Positions 6,426 to 13,696 are shown, counted from the stretch's first letter. The stretch: 15,699 nt of DNA from an uncultured Kiritimatiellota bacterium (GCA_934675625.1 CAKURH010000092.1:1-15699); one strand, 5' to 3'. Notes: generated from the letters alone by a model not told the origin. Made by a program: numbers and translations.

Positions 6426-7385
6426 TCACGCGGACGGCGGTTCGACCACCGCCAGCTTGCAGTCGTGCGGCAGGTCGATGAGCCCGGCGGAAATCGCGAG
6501 TCCCCCACCGAAGCCGGCGATCAGGACACGCGGCGGCTCGGACGTCGCCAACAGCGTGTCCGCGTGCGCGGCAAGCGTCGTCGGCACGGACGCGCTCGAC
6601 AGGTTGCCGAAGCGATCCGCCGAAATCAGCACGCGATCCGCCAGCCCCACCGCCTTCGCGAGCTGCCGCACCATGTAGACGTTCGGCTGATGAGGAACGA
6701 AGAAATCGGCCGCACAGGCTCCAGTGAACGCCTTGAGGAACGCGACGACGTCGGTGGCGACGAAACGGAAGACGCCAAAGCCGTCCATCTGAATCGTGCC
6801 GCCCCTCTCCAGCCGCAGCGCCTCGCCCTGCGCGCCGTCCGTCAAGAACGCAAACTGCCAATCCGCACTTCTTTCTTCTTCCTTTTCCCTTTTTCCTTCG
6901 ATTACGCTCGCCGTGCCACCGTCGGAAAGGAGCGGCGCCGTCGCGGGGTCGGTCGCGTCCAGAAACGCGCTTTGCTTGTCGCCGTCCAGCAGAAGAACCT
7001 TTTTGCCCGTCTCGCGGACGAGCAGCGCGGCGAGGTAGAGGCCGTAGCCCCACCCCGCGCACGCCTGCAGGACGTCGAAGGCGAGAATGTCCTTCGGGAA
7101 GCCGAGCCGCGCCTGCGCCTGCGCGGCGAGGCAGGGCATCCGCTGAAGCTGGGTGAAGGACACGGCGAGGATCGCGCCGAATTCCTCGGGACGCGCCCCC
7201 GTGTCCGCCAAGACGCGCCGCGCCGCCGCGAGGCAGAGGTCAAGCCCCGACACGTCGTCCGCCGCGACGCACCGCGCGGGAATCCCCGTCGCCGCCGCGA
7301 CCTTCGGGTCGTTCGGGACGCGCCCCGGCGGCACGCACGCGGCGAGGCCGGCGAGGCGCACGCCGCCTACTGAACGGATTTCCAC
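6426..7385 (-). CDS. KAS III-like 3-oxoacyl-ACP synthase (FabH family)
   Basis: The product is 319 residues from GTG 7385. The thiolase-fold catalytic triad is complete: C109 in VLQACAGWGYGLY, H232 in FVPHQPNVYMV and N261 in DRFGNLSSASVP. The C-terminal GFGGGLAISAG glycine motif is also typical. KAS III enzymes condense an acyl-CoA starter with an ACP-bound extender. A charged insert (about 164-172, KREKEEERS) follows SDGGTASVIEG and is encoded by a pure purine tract. It overlaps the ACP gene by 19 bases from this start; an in-frame GTG at 7361 would leave a 5-base gap and still begin with a normal KAS III N-terminus, so the start is uncertain. Lying next to an unusual ACP, it is more likely part of a specialised acyl-transfer step than the housekeeping FabH, but that is inference. 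Confidence 0.86.
   Translation of the reverse strand: MEIRSVGGVRLAGLAACVPPGRVPNDPKVAAATGIPARCVAADDVSGLDLCLAAARRVLADTGARPEEFGAILAVSFTQLQRMPCLAAQAQARLGFPKDILAFDVLQACAGWGYGLYLAALLVRETGKKVLLLDGDKQSAFLDATDPATAPLLSDGGTASVIEGKREKEEERSADWQFAFLTDGAQGEALRLERGGTIQMDGFGVFRFVATDVVAFLKAFTGACAADFFVPHQPNVYMVRQLAKAVGLADRVLISADRFGNLSSASVPTTLAAHADTLLATSEPPRVLIAGFGGGLAISAGLIDLPHDCKLAVVEPPSA
6868..6899 (-). repeat. 32-base homopurine tract inside the ketosynthase gene
   Basis: Every base of the minus strand here is A or G (plus strand all C or T), rich in GAA and AAG triplets. It encodes the charged insert KREKEEERS. It contains an A5 run and a repeated GGAAAA-like unit, and is strikingly AT-richer than the flanking coding sequence. 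Confidence 0.9.
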
Positions 7386-7582
7386 AGGTCGTCCACCGTG
7401 TGACAGGTGAGGAATTCGTCCACCGACATCCGCCGCCCGAAGTCGTTCTCCAGCGTGACGAGAATGCCGAAGCCCATGAGCGACGACCAGTTCGCGACCT
7501 CGCGGAAGCGCGTCGCCCGCGTCACGCCGGGCGTCTCCAGGACGTCCGCGAGGCGATCCAGGAACTCGGCCTCAGTCGCCAT
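7367..7582 (-). CDS. Small acyl carrier protein with a WSSL attachment motif
   Basis: This 71-residue acidic helical protein has the size and pattern of a stand-alone ACP. The usual phosphopantetheine site Asp-Ser-Leu appears as N31-W32-S33-S34-L35-M36. S34 is the likely attachment serine and the usual preceding Asp is replaced by Ser. Helix II/III features such as ENDFGRRMSVDEFL and the closing TVDDLWKSV match ACPs with a W(D)SL motif used in specialised acyl pathways. The ATG at 7582 shares one base with the stop codon of the phosphofructokinase gene (TGATG), with no clear ribosome-binding site, so translation is probably by re-initiation. The following ketosynthase gene overlaps its end. 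It is not expected to be the main fatty-acid ACP, whose DSL motif is nearly invariant. Confidence 0.82.
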   Translation of the reverse strand: MATEAEFLDRLADVLETPGVTRATRFREVANWSSLMGFGILVTLENDFGRRMSVDEFLTCHTVDDLWKSVQ

Positions 7583-8790
7583 CAGAGGACTTCGCAGTGC
7601 GGCAGGTCGCCGACGAGCGGCTTCGCGTACGCGAGGAACGCGGGCGTCACGTCGTGGCCGTTCTTCGCGATAAATTCCTTCGGCACCGACCGCGTGTACT
7701 TCGCGGCGGCGGCCGCCGGCAGCACCTCGTAATAGGCCGTGTACTTCTTCTCCTTGCCGCGCACGAGGCCGATCGTGCCCTTGTTCGGGTAGCCGTCCTC
7801 GCCGTCCGCCGCGCGCAGGGCCGCGATGACCGCCGCCGCGCCCGCGCGCATCGCCTCGTCGAGGTCGGTCTTGCTCTGCACGCCGGGGAACGAGCGCTGC
7901 AGGTAGCCGAACGTGTCGGCGCGGACGCGCTTCACGCCCGCGCGCGCCTTGAGCTCGCGCGCCAGGTAGTCGCCGAGCGCGCCCGTGCCGGACATCTGGA
8001 CGTTGCCGTGCGAGTCCTTCTCGCCCGAGCCGAGCGTCGCGCCGATCGGCACGCCGTCCTTGCCGCGAATGCCCTCCGAGACGGCGACGACGCAGCGGCC
8101 GAGCCGCTTCAGGACGGCCTGGACGTCCTTCGCGAACTTCTCCAGCGTGAACGGGACCTCCGGCAGGTAGATGAGGTGCGGGCCGTCGTCCGGACGCTCG
8201 CGCGCAAGGGCCGACGCCGCCGTGAGGAAGCCCGCGTCGCGCCCCATGATGACGTCGATCTTGACGCCGCCGAGCGCGCGGTTGTCGAGGTCGTCGCCCC
8301 GGACGGCCGTCGCGACGAAGCGCGCGGCGGAGCCGAAGCCGGGCGTGTGGTCGCAGCTGCGCAGGTCGTTGTCGATCGTCTTCGGGATGTGGTAGACGAC
8401 GAGCGGATAGCCCTCCTTCTCGGCCTCCTCGCCGACGATGCGCGCGGCGTCCGCCGAGTCGTTGCCGCCGATGTAGAAGAAGTAGCCGACGTTGAGCCGC
8501 TTGAACTCCTCGAAGATCTTGCGGCAGTCGTCCGCCGTCGGCTTCAGGCGGCAGCTGCCGAGCGCCGAGGACGGCGTCGCGAGGAGGCCGCGCAGCTTCG
8601 GGAACGGCACCTTGCGGAGATCGAGGTAGTCGCGCGACAGGATGCCCTGGATGCCGTGGCGCGCGCCGTAGATCTTGCCGATCTTGTCCTTGCCGTCCGC
8701 CTTCGCGAACACGAGCGCGCCGACGAGCGAGCCGTTGATCACCATCGAGGGTCCGCCCGACTGGGCGATGACCATGTTCATCTTCTTCAT
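7582..8790 (-). CDS. pfp: Pyrophosphate-dependent 6-phosphofructokinase
   Basis: The product is 402 residues. The N-terminal nucleotide/PPi loop reads IAQSGGPSMVING (8-20). The phosphoryl-donor loop is G108-G-N-D-S112, where D111 replaces the glycine found in ATP-PFKs. The catalytic motif is P136-K-T-I-D-N-D142, with the lysine typical of PPi-dependent enzymes. MGRDAGF (182-188) and PEVPF (210-214) form the fructose-6-phosphate site. It should interconvert fructose 6-phosphate and fructose 1,6-bisphosphate using pyrophosphate, reversibly. I chose ATG 8790, with AAGGAG at 8800-8805 and 9 bases of spacing, over upstream in-frame codons. It has its own extended -10 promoter at 8865-8873 and a leader of about 68 bases. 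It heads a three-gene operon with the ACP and ketosynthase. Confidence 0.94.
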   Translation of the reverse strand: MKKMNMVIAQSGGPSMVINGSLVGALVFAKADGKDKIGKIYGARHGIQGILSRDYLDLRKVPFPKLRGLLATPSSALGSCRLKPTADDCRKIFEEFKRLNVGYFFYIGGNDSADAARIVGEEAEKEGYPLVVYHIPKTIDNDLRSCDHTPGFGSAARFVATAVRGDDLDNRALGGVKIDVIMGRDAGFLTAASALARERPDDGPHLIYLPEVPFTLEKFAKDVQAVLKRLGRCVVAVSEGIRGKDGVPIGATLGSGEKDSHGNVQMSGTGALGDYLARELKARAGVKRVRADTFGYLQRSFPGVQSKTDLDEAMRAGAAAVIAALRAADGEDGYPNKGTIGLVRGKEKKYTAYYEVLPAAAAAKYTRSVPKEFIAKNGHDVTPAFLAYAKPLVGDLPHCEVL

Positions 8791-8864
8791 CTGCTTTCTC
8801 TCCTTCGTTTTCATGCCGTGCCGAGGCGCATCCGGGCGCACATCGCGTTCAAGACAGTTTCGAA

Positions 8865-8894
8865 ATTATACCACAAGCCCACGCCGCACGGCAA
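8865..8894 (-). promoter_or_regulatory. Extended -10 promoter of pfp, overlapping the upstream stop codon
   Basis: The minus strand carries TGG (8873-8871) and TATAAT (8870-8865). A -35-like TTGCCG (8894-8889) lies 18 bases upstream, matching four of six consensus bases. The TAA stop codon of the U32 gene (8868-8866) lies inside the -10 hexamer, so the promoter is within the last codons of that gene. The predicted start is near 8858. Confidence 0.7.
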
Positions 8895-10131
8895 CCGCGC
8901 GGCGCGTGTCCTCGACGTAGAAGACCTTGTCGCCGACGCGGCAGCGCGGCGCGCGGAACGTGACCCACGTGCCCTTCTCGCCGACGGACGGCCGCTCGTC
9001 ATCACGATGAAGCTCGCCGACGACGAGTTCCTGCACACCCGTCGTCGGGCCGTGGATCTGGATCGCGTCGCCGGGACGGATCGCGTGATCCTGAACCTTC
9101 ACCTGCGCGATGCCGGCCTTGAGGAAGTAGTCGATGACGATGCCGATGTGGCGCTTCACCGTCGTCGCGCACGAGTCTTCGCTGTCCGTGAACTGGTCGA
9201 TGCCGGGCCGCCCGAAGTAGAGGCCGTCCGCAAACTCGCGGTGGAAGACCGTCTTTACCGACTCCGTCAGCTCCGCGACAAGCGCGGGCGTGTACGTTCC
9301 CGCCGCCACGGCGTCCACCGCCCGGCGGTAGGCCGCGACGACCGTCTTCACGTAGTTCGCGTTGCGCGCGCGGCCCTCAATCTTGAAGGACGCGATGCCG
9401 GCTTCCATCAGCCGGTCGACGAAGCCCAGCGAGCAGAGGTCGCGCGCCGACAGCACCGTGTGCGGCTCGACGACAAACGCCGCCTTGCCCTCATGCACGG
9501 GCGCGCCCTGCGCGTCCTCATAGAGGTCGACCGCCTGCACGAGGAACCGCCGGCGGCACGGCTGGACGCATTCGCCGCGACATGCGCTCTTGCCGAAGAC
9601 GGCGTGGCTCATGAAGCAGCGCCCCGACTCGGCGACGCACTGCGCGCCATGCACGAAACATTCGAGTTCGACGTCCACCTTCGCATGGATCGCTGCGACT
9701 TCGCGCAGCGTGCATTCGCGGGCGAGGACGACGCGCGTCGCGCCCTGCGCCACGAGGAAGCGCACGGCCTCCGAGTTGGCGGTCGACATCTGCGTCGAGA
9801 CGTGGAACGGAACGCCGTGCTTGCGGCAAAGCGCGATGACGCCCCAGTCGGAGACGATGAAAGCGTCCACATACGGCTTCGCCGCGACAATCGTGCGCTC
9901 GACCGAGTCGATCTCGCCCTCGAACATGATGGCGTTGAGCGTCAGGTAGCGCTTGACGCGCCCACACCGCCGCGCGATTTCGGGCAGGTCGTCCTCCTTG
10001 AAGTTGACGCCGCTCCGTGCGCGCATGTTGAACGTGCCGAGGCCAAAGTAGACGGCATCGGCCCCCGCGTCCAGCGCGGCCTGCAGACAGGTGAAGTCCC
10101 CCGCCGGCGCCAGGATTTCCGGCTTCTTCAC
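8866..10131 (-). CDS. U32-family protein (TrhP/RlhA-type RNA hydroxylation)
   Basis: The product is 421 residues. It opens with PEILAPAGDF and a TIM-barrel-like region containing DAVYFGL. It contains the U32 signature around ELECFVHGAQCVAESGRC (155-172). Six cysteines lie between 158 and 192 (C158, C165, C172, C184, C188, C192), consistent with the iron-sulfur site described for this family. Characterised relatives hydroxylate tRNA uridine 34 (TrhP) or a 23S rRNA cytidine (RlhA) using prephenate-derived chemistry; older annotation calls them peptidases or collagenases. Length is nearer TrhP than RlhA. The C-terminal third contains a beta-barrel-like segment (AIRPGDAIQIHG, RVGDKVFYV). GTG 10131 overlaps the ThyX-like stop as GTGA. 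The RNA target cannot be read from sequence. Confidence 0.9.
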   Translation of the reverse strand: MKKPEILAPAGDFTCLQAALDAGADAVYFGLGTFNMRARSGVNFKEDDLPEIARRCGRVKRYLTLNAIMFEGEIDSVERTIVAAKPYVDAFIVSDWGVIALCRKHGVPFHVSTQMSTANSEAVRFLVAQGATRVVLARECTLREVAAIHAKVDVELECFVHGAQCVAESGRCFMSHAVFGKSACRGECVQPCRRRFLVQAVDLYEDAQGAPVHEGKAAFVVEPHTVLSARDLCSLGFVDRLMEAGIASFKIEGRARNANYVKTVVAAYRRAVDAVAAGTYTPALVAELTESVKTVFHREFADGLYFGRPGIDQFTDSEDSCATTVKRHIGIVIDYFLKAGIAQVKVQDHAIRPGDAIQIHGPTTGVQELVVGELHRDDERPSVGEKGTWVTFRAPRCRVGDKVFYVEDTRRAVAVRRGLVV

Positions 10132-10706
10132 GACTTCTTCGCCGGGGGCGGGGGGACGGCGCGATACTGCGCGAGCATCTTCTCATACGCCGGGGTGCCG
10201 CAGAAGCCGCAGGGCCTGAACTCGGGACAGAACCCGCGATAGACGCATTCCGGCACGCAGCAGGCCGCGACCTCCGGCTCCTGCGCCGCGATCGCGTCCA
10301 CGACAAGCCGCCACGCCGCGCGCGTTTCGGGACTCGCCTGCCCGCAGAGGCGGCGGCGCGAGATGAACAGCACGGCCTGCGCGTTCGCGAAGCACTCGTG
10401 CATCACCGGCGCGTCCTGCCGCGCGCCCGCGCGATCCTGCCCCGTGCGGTCGGAGCGCTGCGTCGAGACGAAGTGCTCGATGCCGTACTTGTGCCGCACG
10501 AGATGCACGGAGACCCAATACGGGAGGTCGATCCACTTCCAGTTGAAGCAGAGCTTGCGGATGGGCGAATGCTCCGCGAGGAGGATGCGCTTCTTCCAGC
10601 GCGCGCTCGGCTCGCCCGTGCCCTCGTCCTGCCGGATCGTCGTGCGCGCCGCGTCCGCGACTTCGCGCCACGACCCCTTGACCTTCAAGAATTTGAGGCT
10701 TGCCAT
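10128..10706 (-). CDS. ThyX-like (FAD-dependent thymidylate synthase family) protein with Cys-rich tail
   Basis: The product is 192 residues. The segment EHSPIRKL (45-52) followed by VRHKYGIEHFVSTQRSDR (70-87) matches the ThyX signature RHR-x7-S in the form R71-H72-K73-x7-S81. ThyX makes dTMP from dUMP using FAD, NADPH and methylene-folate. Canonical ThyX carries a third Arg where this one has Lys. A C-terminal cluster CCVPECVYRGFCPEFRPCGFC (C149, C150, C154, C160, C166, C169) could bind zinc or an iron-sulfur centre. Relatives with this tail are, as far as I recall, usually annotated only as ThyX or hypothetical, so activity is uncertain. It lies 15 bases after the homoserine dehydrogenase gene, with no strong ribosome-binding site, and overlaps the U32 gene by four bases. 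Confidence 0.72.
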   Translation of the reverse strand: MASLKFLKVKGSWREVADAARTTIRQDEGTGEPSARWKKRILLAEHSPIRKLCFNWKWIDLPYWVSVHLVRHKYGIEHFVSTQRSDRTGQDRAGARQDAPVMHECFANAQAVLFISRRRLCGQASPETRAAWRLVVDAIAAQEPEVAACCVPECVYRGFCPEFRPCGFCGTPAYEKMLAQYRAVPPPPAKKS

Positions 10707-10721
10707 GGGAAGACGGCCCGA

Positions 10722-12032
10722 TTAGATCACGCGCAGCCGGACCGGGTCTTCGGCGACGACGCCGGACGCCTTGATCTCGGCCAGGGCCGCCTCCAGGTCG
10801 CGCGCCTTCGCCTCGTGCGTGAGGGCGACGACGGGCGCGTAGCCCGTCTCCACCGTGCCCGTCAGCGTCGAGGGATCCTTCTGCGTCGCGGCGGAAATGG
10901 AGACGCCGTGCTGGCCGAGGATCGTGGCGATCGTGCCGAACGCCCCCGGCTTGTCCGCGACCATGAGCCGCACGTAGAACTTCGAGACGATGTCGCCCGC
11001 CGCGCGGAGCTTCAGCTTCCCCTCCGCGTAGTTCGGCACGCCGCGCGCGTAGCGCGTCTCGCCGTGCGCGAGGTTGCGCGCGATGTCGCCGATGTCGCCG
11101 ACGACCGTCGAGGCCGTCGGCGCGCGCCCAGCGCCGCGCCCGTAGTACATCGTGTAGTCAGACATGTCGCCCTTCACCATCGCCGCGTTGAAGGCGTCGT
11201 TCACGCTCGCGAGCATGTGCGAGAACGGGATGAGCGTCGGATGCACCCCGACCTCCACCTCGTCGCCGTCCTTCGCGACGACCGCGAGCAGCTTGATGCG
11301 GTAGCCGAAGTCCGCCGCGTACTTGACGTCGATGCCGTCCAGGTTGCGGATGCCCTCGACTTGAACCTGCTCCAGCGTCGGCTGGAAGCCGTACGCGAGC
11401 GCCGTCAGGATGCACGCCTTGTGCGCCGTGTCGAAGCCGTCGATGTCGAGGGACGGGTTGGCCTCCGCGTAGCCGAGCCGCTGCGCGTCCCTCAGCACCG
11501 CGTCGAACGGCGCGCCCTCGCGCTCCATGCGCGTGAGGATGTAGTTGCACGTGCCGTTCAGGATGCCGTGGATCGACTCGATGTCGTTCGACGACAGCGC
11601 CTCGCGGACGACGCGGATGATCGGGATGCCGCCGCCGACGGACGCGCCGAAGTAGATGTCGACGCCGTTCGCCGCCGCCGTGTCGAAGATCTCGCGGCCG
11701 AACTCGGCCAGCAGCTTCTTGTTCGCCGTGACGACGCACTTCTTCGCGTGGAGCGCGTCGAGGACAAGCTTCTTCGCGATGCCCGTGCCGCCGATCGTCT
11801 CGACGACGATCTGCACCTCCGGGTCGGCGATGACGGACGCCGCATCGGTCGTCAGCACGCCCGCCGGCACCGCGACGCCGCGATCCGTCGTGATGTCGAG
11901 GTCGGCGATCCGCTTCAGGGCGATGTCCACCCCCAGCCGCTTCGCCATGACGTCACGATGCTTCAGGAGACCGTCCGCCACGCCCGCGCCGACAGTCCCG
12001 AAACCCAAAATTCCGACTCCGATTGTCTTCAT
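10722..12032 (-). CDS. hom: Homoserine dehydrogenase with C-terminal ACT domain
   Basis: The 436-residue protein matches the bacterial single-function enzyme. The NAD(P) fold begins GVGILGFGTVGAG (5-17). VTANKKLLAE (101-110) and GILNGTCNYIL (156-166) follow. The catalytic segment NPSLDIDGFDTAHK ends in K205, and YGRGAGRAPTASTVVGD lies at about 297-313. The last part (about 351-430, starting FYVRLMVADKPGAFG) is an ACT domain, the usual site of threonine feedback inhibition. It reduces aspartate semialdehyde to homoserine for threonine and methionine synthesis. ATG 12032 has AAGGAG at 12044-12049 and a second GGAG closer in. Its promoter is the extended -10 at 12069-12077. The two downstream genes, ThyX-like and U32, appear co-transcribed; the link between them and threonine synthesis is not obvious. 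Confidence 0.96.
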   Translation of the reverse strand: MKTIGVGILGFGTVGAGVADGLLKHRDVMAKRLGVDIALKRIADLDITTDRGVAVPAGVLTTDAASVIADPEVQIVVETIGGTGIAKKLVLDALHAKKCVVTANKKLLAEFGREIFDTAAANGVDIYFGASVGGGIPIIRVVREALSSNDIESIHGILNGTCNYILTRMEREGAPFDAVLRDAQRLGYAEANPSLDIDGFDTAHKACILTALAYGFQPTLEQVQVEGIRNLDGIDVKYAADFGYRIKLLAVVAKDGDEVEVGVHPTLIPFSHMLASVNDAFNAAMVKGDMSDYTMYYGRGAGRAPTASTVVGDIGDIARNLAHGETRYARGVPNYAEGKLKLRAAGDIVSKFYVRLMVADKPGAFGTIATILGQHGVSISAATQKDPSTLTGTVETGYAPVVALTHEAKARDLEAALAEIKASGVVAEDPVRLRVI

Positions 12033-12068
12033 CTTCTCCAGTTCTCCTTGCCTTTCGATGTTTCGCGT

Positions 12069-12077
12069 ATTATATCA
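12069..12077 (-). promoter_or_regulatory. Extended -10 promoter of hom
   Basis: The minus strand reads TGATATAATACGCG, with TGA at 12077-12075 and TATAAT at 12074-12069. The TG of the extended element belongs to the TGA stop codon of the ABC gene. The predicted start is near 12062 with a leader of about 30 bases. No -35 is recognisable, because the upstream region is a terminator hairpin. Confidence 0.7.
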
Positions 12078-12839
12078 AAAAACCGCGTTCGGCCTCGCGG
12101 CGCCCCGTCCGAAGAACGCGCGGACGAACGGGTCTTCCGACGTGTCGCGGAGCTCCTGCGGCGTTCCCAGCGCAATCATCGCCCGCCGCGCCCGGTCGAA
12201 CATCGCCGCGCGGTCGCCGATTCTGAAGATGCTCGGCAGCTCGTGCGTGACGACGACAAACGTCATCCCCTTCTCGCCCCGCAGCCGCAGGATGAGGTCG
12301 TCGAGCGCCGACGCGGTGATCGGGTCGAGGCCCGCGCTCGGCTCGTCGAGGAAGACGACTTCGGGGTCGAGGGCCATCGCCCGCGCGATCGCGACGCGCT
12401 TGCGCATGCCGCCCGAGATCTCGCTCGGCATCTTGTCCGCCGCGTCCTCAAGCTCCACCTCGCGCAGCAGCGTCCGCGCCCGGTCAAGCCGCGCCGCCTT
12501 CGCCAGCCCCGAAAACGCCTCCAGCGGCAGCAGCACGTTCTCGAGGCAGCTCATCGAGCCGAAGAGCGCGCCGGACTGGTACATGACGCCGATCTTGCGG
12601 CAGAGCGCCGCGCGCGTCCGGTCGTTCCACTCCAGCCCCGTGACGGTCAGGCGGCCCGCAAGGACCGGATTGAGCCCAATCATGTGCTTCAGCACCGTCG
12701 ACTTCCCGCAGCCGGAGCCGCCGAGCAGGATGAAGATCTCCCCGCGCGCGACCGCCAGCGAGACGTCCCTGAGGATCACCGCGCCGGGATACCCGGCGTC
12801 GACGTGCTCCAGACGGACAACGCTCTCGTCACCCTTCAC
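12075..12839 (-). CDS. ABC transporter ATP-binding protein, MlaF-like
   Basis: The 254-residue ATPase has a complete nucleotide-binding domain: Walker A GGSGCGKST (40-48), Q-loop Q88, signature SGGMRKRVAIARA (142-154), Walker B VVFLDEP (161-167) with D165 and E166, and H199 of the switch loop. The SGGMRKR signature is typical of MCE-associated lipid transporters such as MlaF, which pair with an MlaE permease and an MCE-domain MlaD protein to move phospholipids between membranes. No permease or MCE gene is adjacent; the next gene is hom, in its own operon. GTG 12839 follows thiD by 9 bases and has GAGGT upstream. The partners must be encoded elsewhere, or this may be a general-purpose ATPase. 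The last codons encode an intrinsic terminator. Confidence 0.88.
   Translation of the reverse strand: MKGDESVVRLEHVDAGYPGAVILRDVSLAVARGEIFILLGGSGCGKSTVLKHMIGLNPVLAGRLTVTGLEWNDRTRAALCRKIGVMYQSGALFGSMSCLENVLLPLEAFSGLAKAARLDRARTLLREVELEDAADKMPSEISGGMRKRVAIARAMALDPEVVFLDEPSAGLDPITASALDDLILRLRGEKGMTFVVVTHELPSIFRIGDRAAMFDRARRAMIALGTPQELRDTSEDPFVRAFFGRGAARPNAVF
12077..12100 (-). terminator. Intrinsic terminator inside the last codons of the ABC gene
   Basis: On the minus strand CCGCG (12100-12096), an 8-base loop and CGCGG (12087-12083) form a five-GC-pair stem, extendable by a G-T pair, followed at once by six T (12082-12077). The whole element encodes the final residues ARPNAVF and the first base of the stop codon. 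It would end the thiD-ABC message directly before the hom promoter. Confidence 0.6.
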
Positions 12840-12848
12840 GAACCGACC

Positions 12849-13676
12849 TCAGCCCTTCGGGACAAAGCCCAGCACCCCGCAGTCGGGGCCGACCCAGTAG
12901 GCCCTGGCAATCGCCTGGTGCACGTAGTCCTTCGCCCCGGCGACGGCGGCGGCGAGGTCGCGTCCGCGCGCGAGTTCCGCCGCGAGCGCGGCGGCGAGCG
13001 AGCAGCCCGTGCCGTGCGTCGAGACGGGGTCGGGCACCCAGGGGAGCGCGAACGTGCGGACTTCGCGGCCGTCGAAGAGGACATCGACGGCGGAGGCCGC
13101 CGCGCCATGCCCGCCCTTCACGAGGACGGCGCAGCCGAACGTCTCGTGGATCTGCCGCGCAAGCGCCTCCGCCTGCGCCGCATCGCCGGCGCGCGCGGCG
13201 TTCGGGTCGCCGACGGCGCGGCCGCACAGCGTCGCGGCCTCGGGCAGGTTCGGCGTAATCAGCGTCGCCAGCGGCAGGAGCCGTGCGCAGACCGCCCGCA
13301 TCGCCGCGTCCGACACGAGGCGCGCGCCGCTCGTCGCGACCATCACGGGATCGATGACCTTCGCGATTTCGGGATGCGCCGCGAGCCGGTCGGCAATCGC
13401 CTCGATCGCCGCCGGATCCGCCAACATCCCCGTCTTGAGCGCGCGGATGTCGTAGACGCCGAGCACGGCGTCCAGCTGCGCAGCGACGAAATCCGCCGGC
13501 ACGCCGTGAATCGCCGTGACCCCGAACGGATTCTGCGCCGTCAGGGCCGCGAAGACCGTGCAGCCGTGCAGCCCGTAGGCATGGAACGCGCGCAGGTCGG
13601 CCTGAACGCCGGCATTGCCGCCGGAGTCAGATCCGGCGATGGTCAGACAGCAGGGGGTTGTTTCGCGCGCTTTCAT
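12849..13676 (-). CDS. thiD: Hydroxymethylpyrimidine (phosphate) kinase
   Basis: The 275-residue protein shows the ribokinase-fold ThiD pattern: TIAGSDSGGNAGVQADLRAF (12-31), ALTAQNPFGV (44-53), KTGML (81-85), DPVMVATSGARLV (109-121), TPNLPEA (141-147), KGGH (187-190) and the active-site loop H221-GTGCS226. It phosphorylates HMP and HMP-P in thiamine synthesis. I chose ATG 13676, because the longer frame from 13694 would begin inside the predicted transcription start region; the ribosome-binding site is weak (AGGT). The leader is only about 14 bases, too short for a thiamine-pyrophosphate riboswitch, which regulates thiD in many bacteria. It is followed after 9 bases by the MlaF-like ATPase, and there is no other thiamine gene nearby. 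Confidence 0.94.
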   Translation of the reverse strand: MKARETTPCCLTIAGSDSGGNAGVQADLRAFHAYGLHGCTVFAALTAQNPFGVTAIHGVPADFVAAQLDAVLGVYDIRALKTGMLADPAAIEAIADRLAAHPEIAKVIDPVMVATSGARLVSDAAMRAVCARLLPLATLITPNLPEAATLCGRAVGDPNAARAGDAAQAEALARQIHETFGCAVLVKGGHGAAASAVDVLFDGREVRTFALPWVPDPVSTHGTGCSLAAALAAELARGRDLAAAVAGAKDYVHQAIARAYWVGPDCGVLGFVPKG

Positions 13677-13696
13677 GTTACCTAGAACTCGCACGT

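Noticed and set aside
6412..6435. Possible terminator after the ketosynthase gene (GTCCGC/GCGGGC stem)
   Set aside because: The stem includes a G-T pair and lies across the stop codon, and the T-run starts about six bases later and is only four long; too weak to call.
6400..7062. Second minus-strand frame of 220 codons inside the ketosynthase gene
   Set aside because: The ketosynthase frame has the full catalytic triad; the alternative is Arg/Gly-rich and featureless.
7597..10242. Plus-strand open frame of 881 codons over pfp and the U32 gene
   Set aside because: Spans two genes on the other strand and the promoter between them; stop-free only because of base composition.
10398..13685. Plus-strand open frame of 1095 codons
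   Set aside because: Crosses four minus-strand genes and two promoters; its translation is Arg/Val/Asp-biased without domains.
13677..13696. Thiamine riboswitch upstream of thiD
   Set aside because: The predicted leader is only about 14 bases and the sequence before it is the preceding gene, so there is no room for the aptamer.
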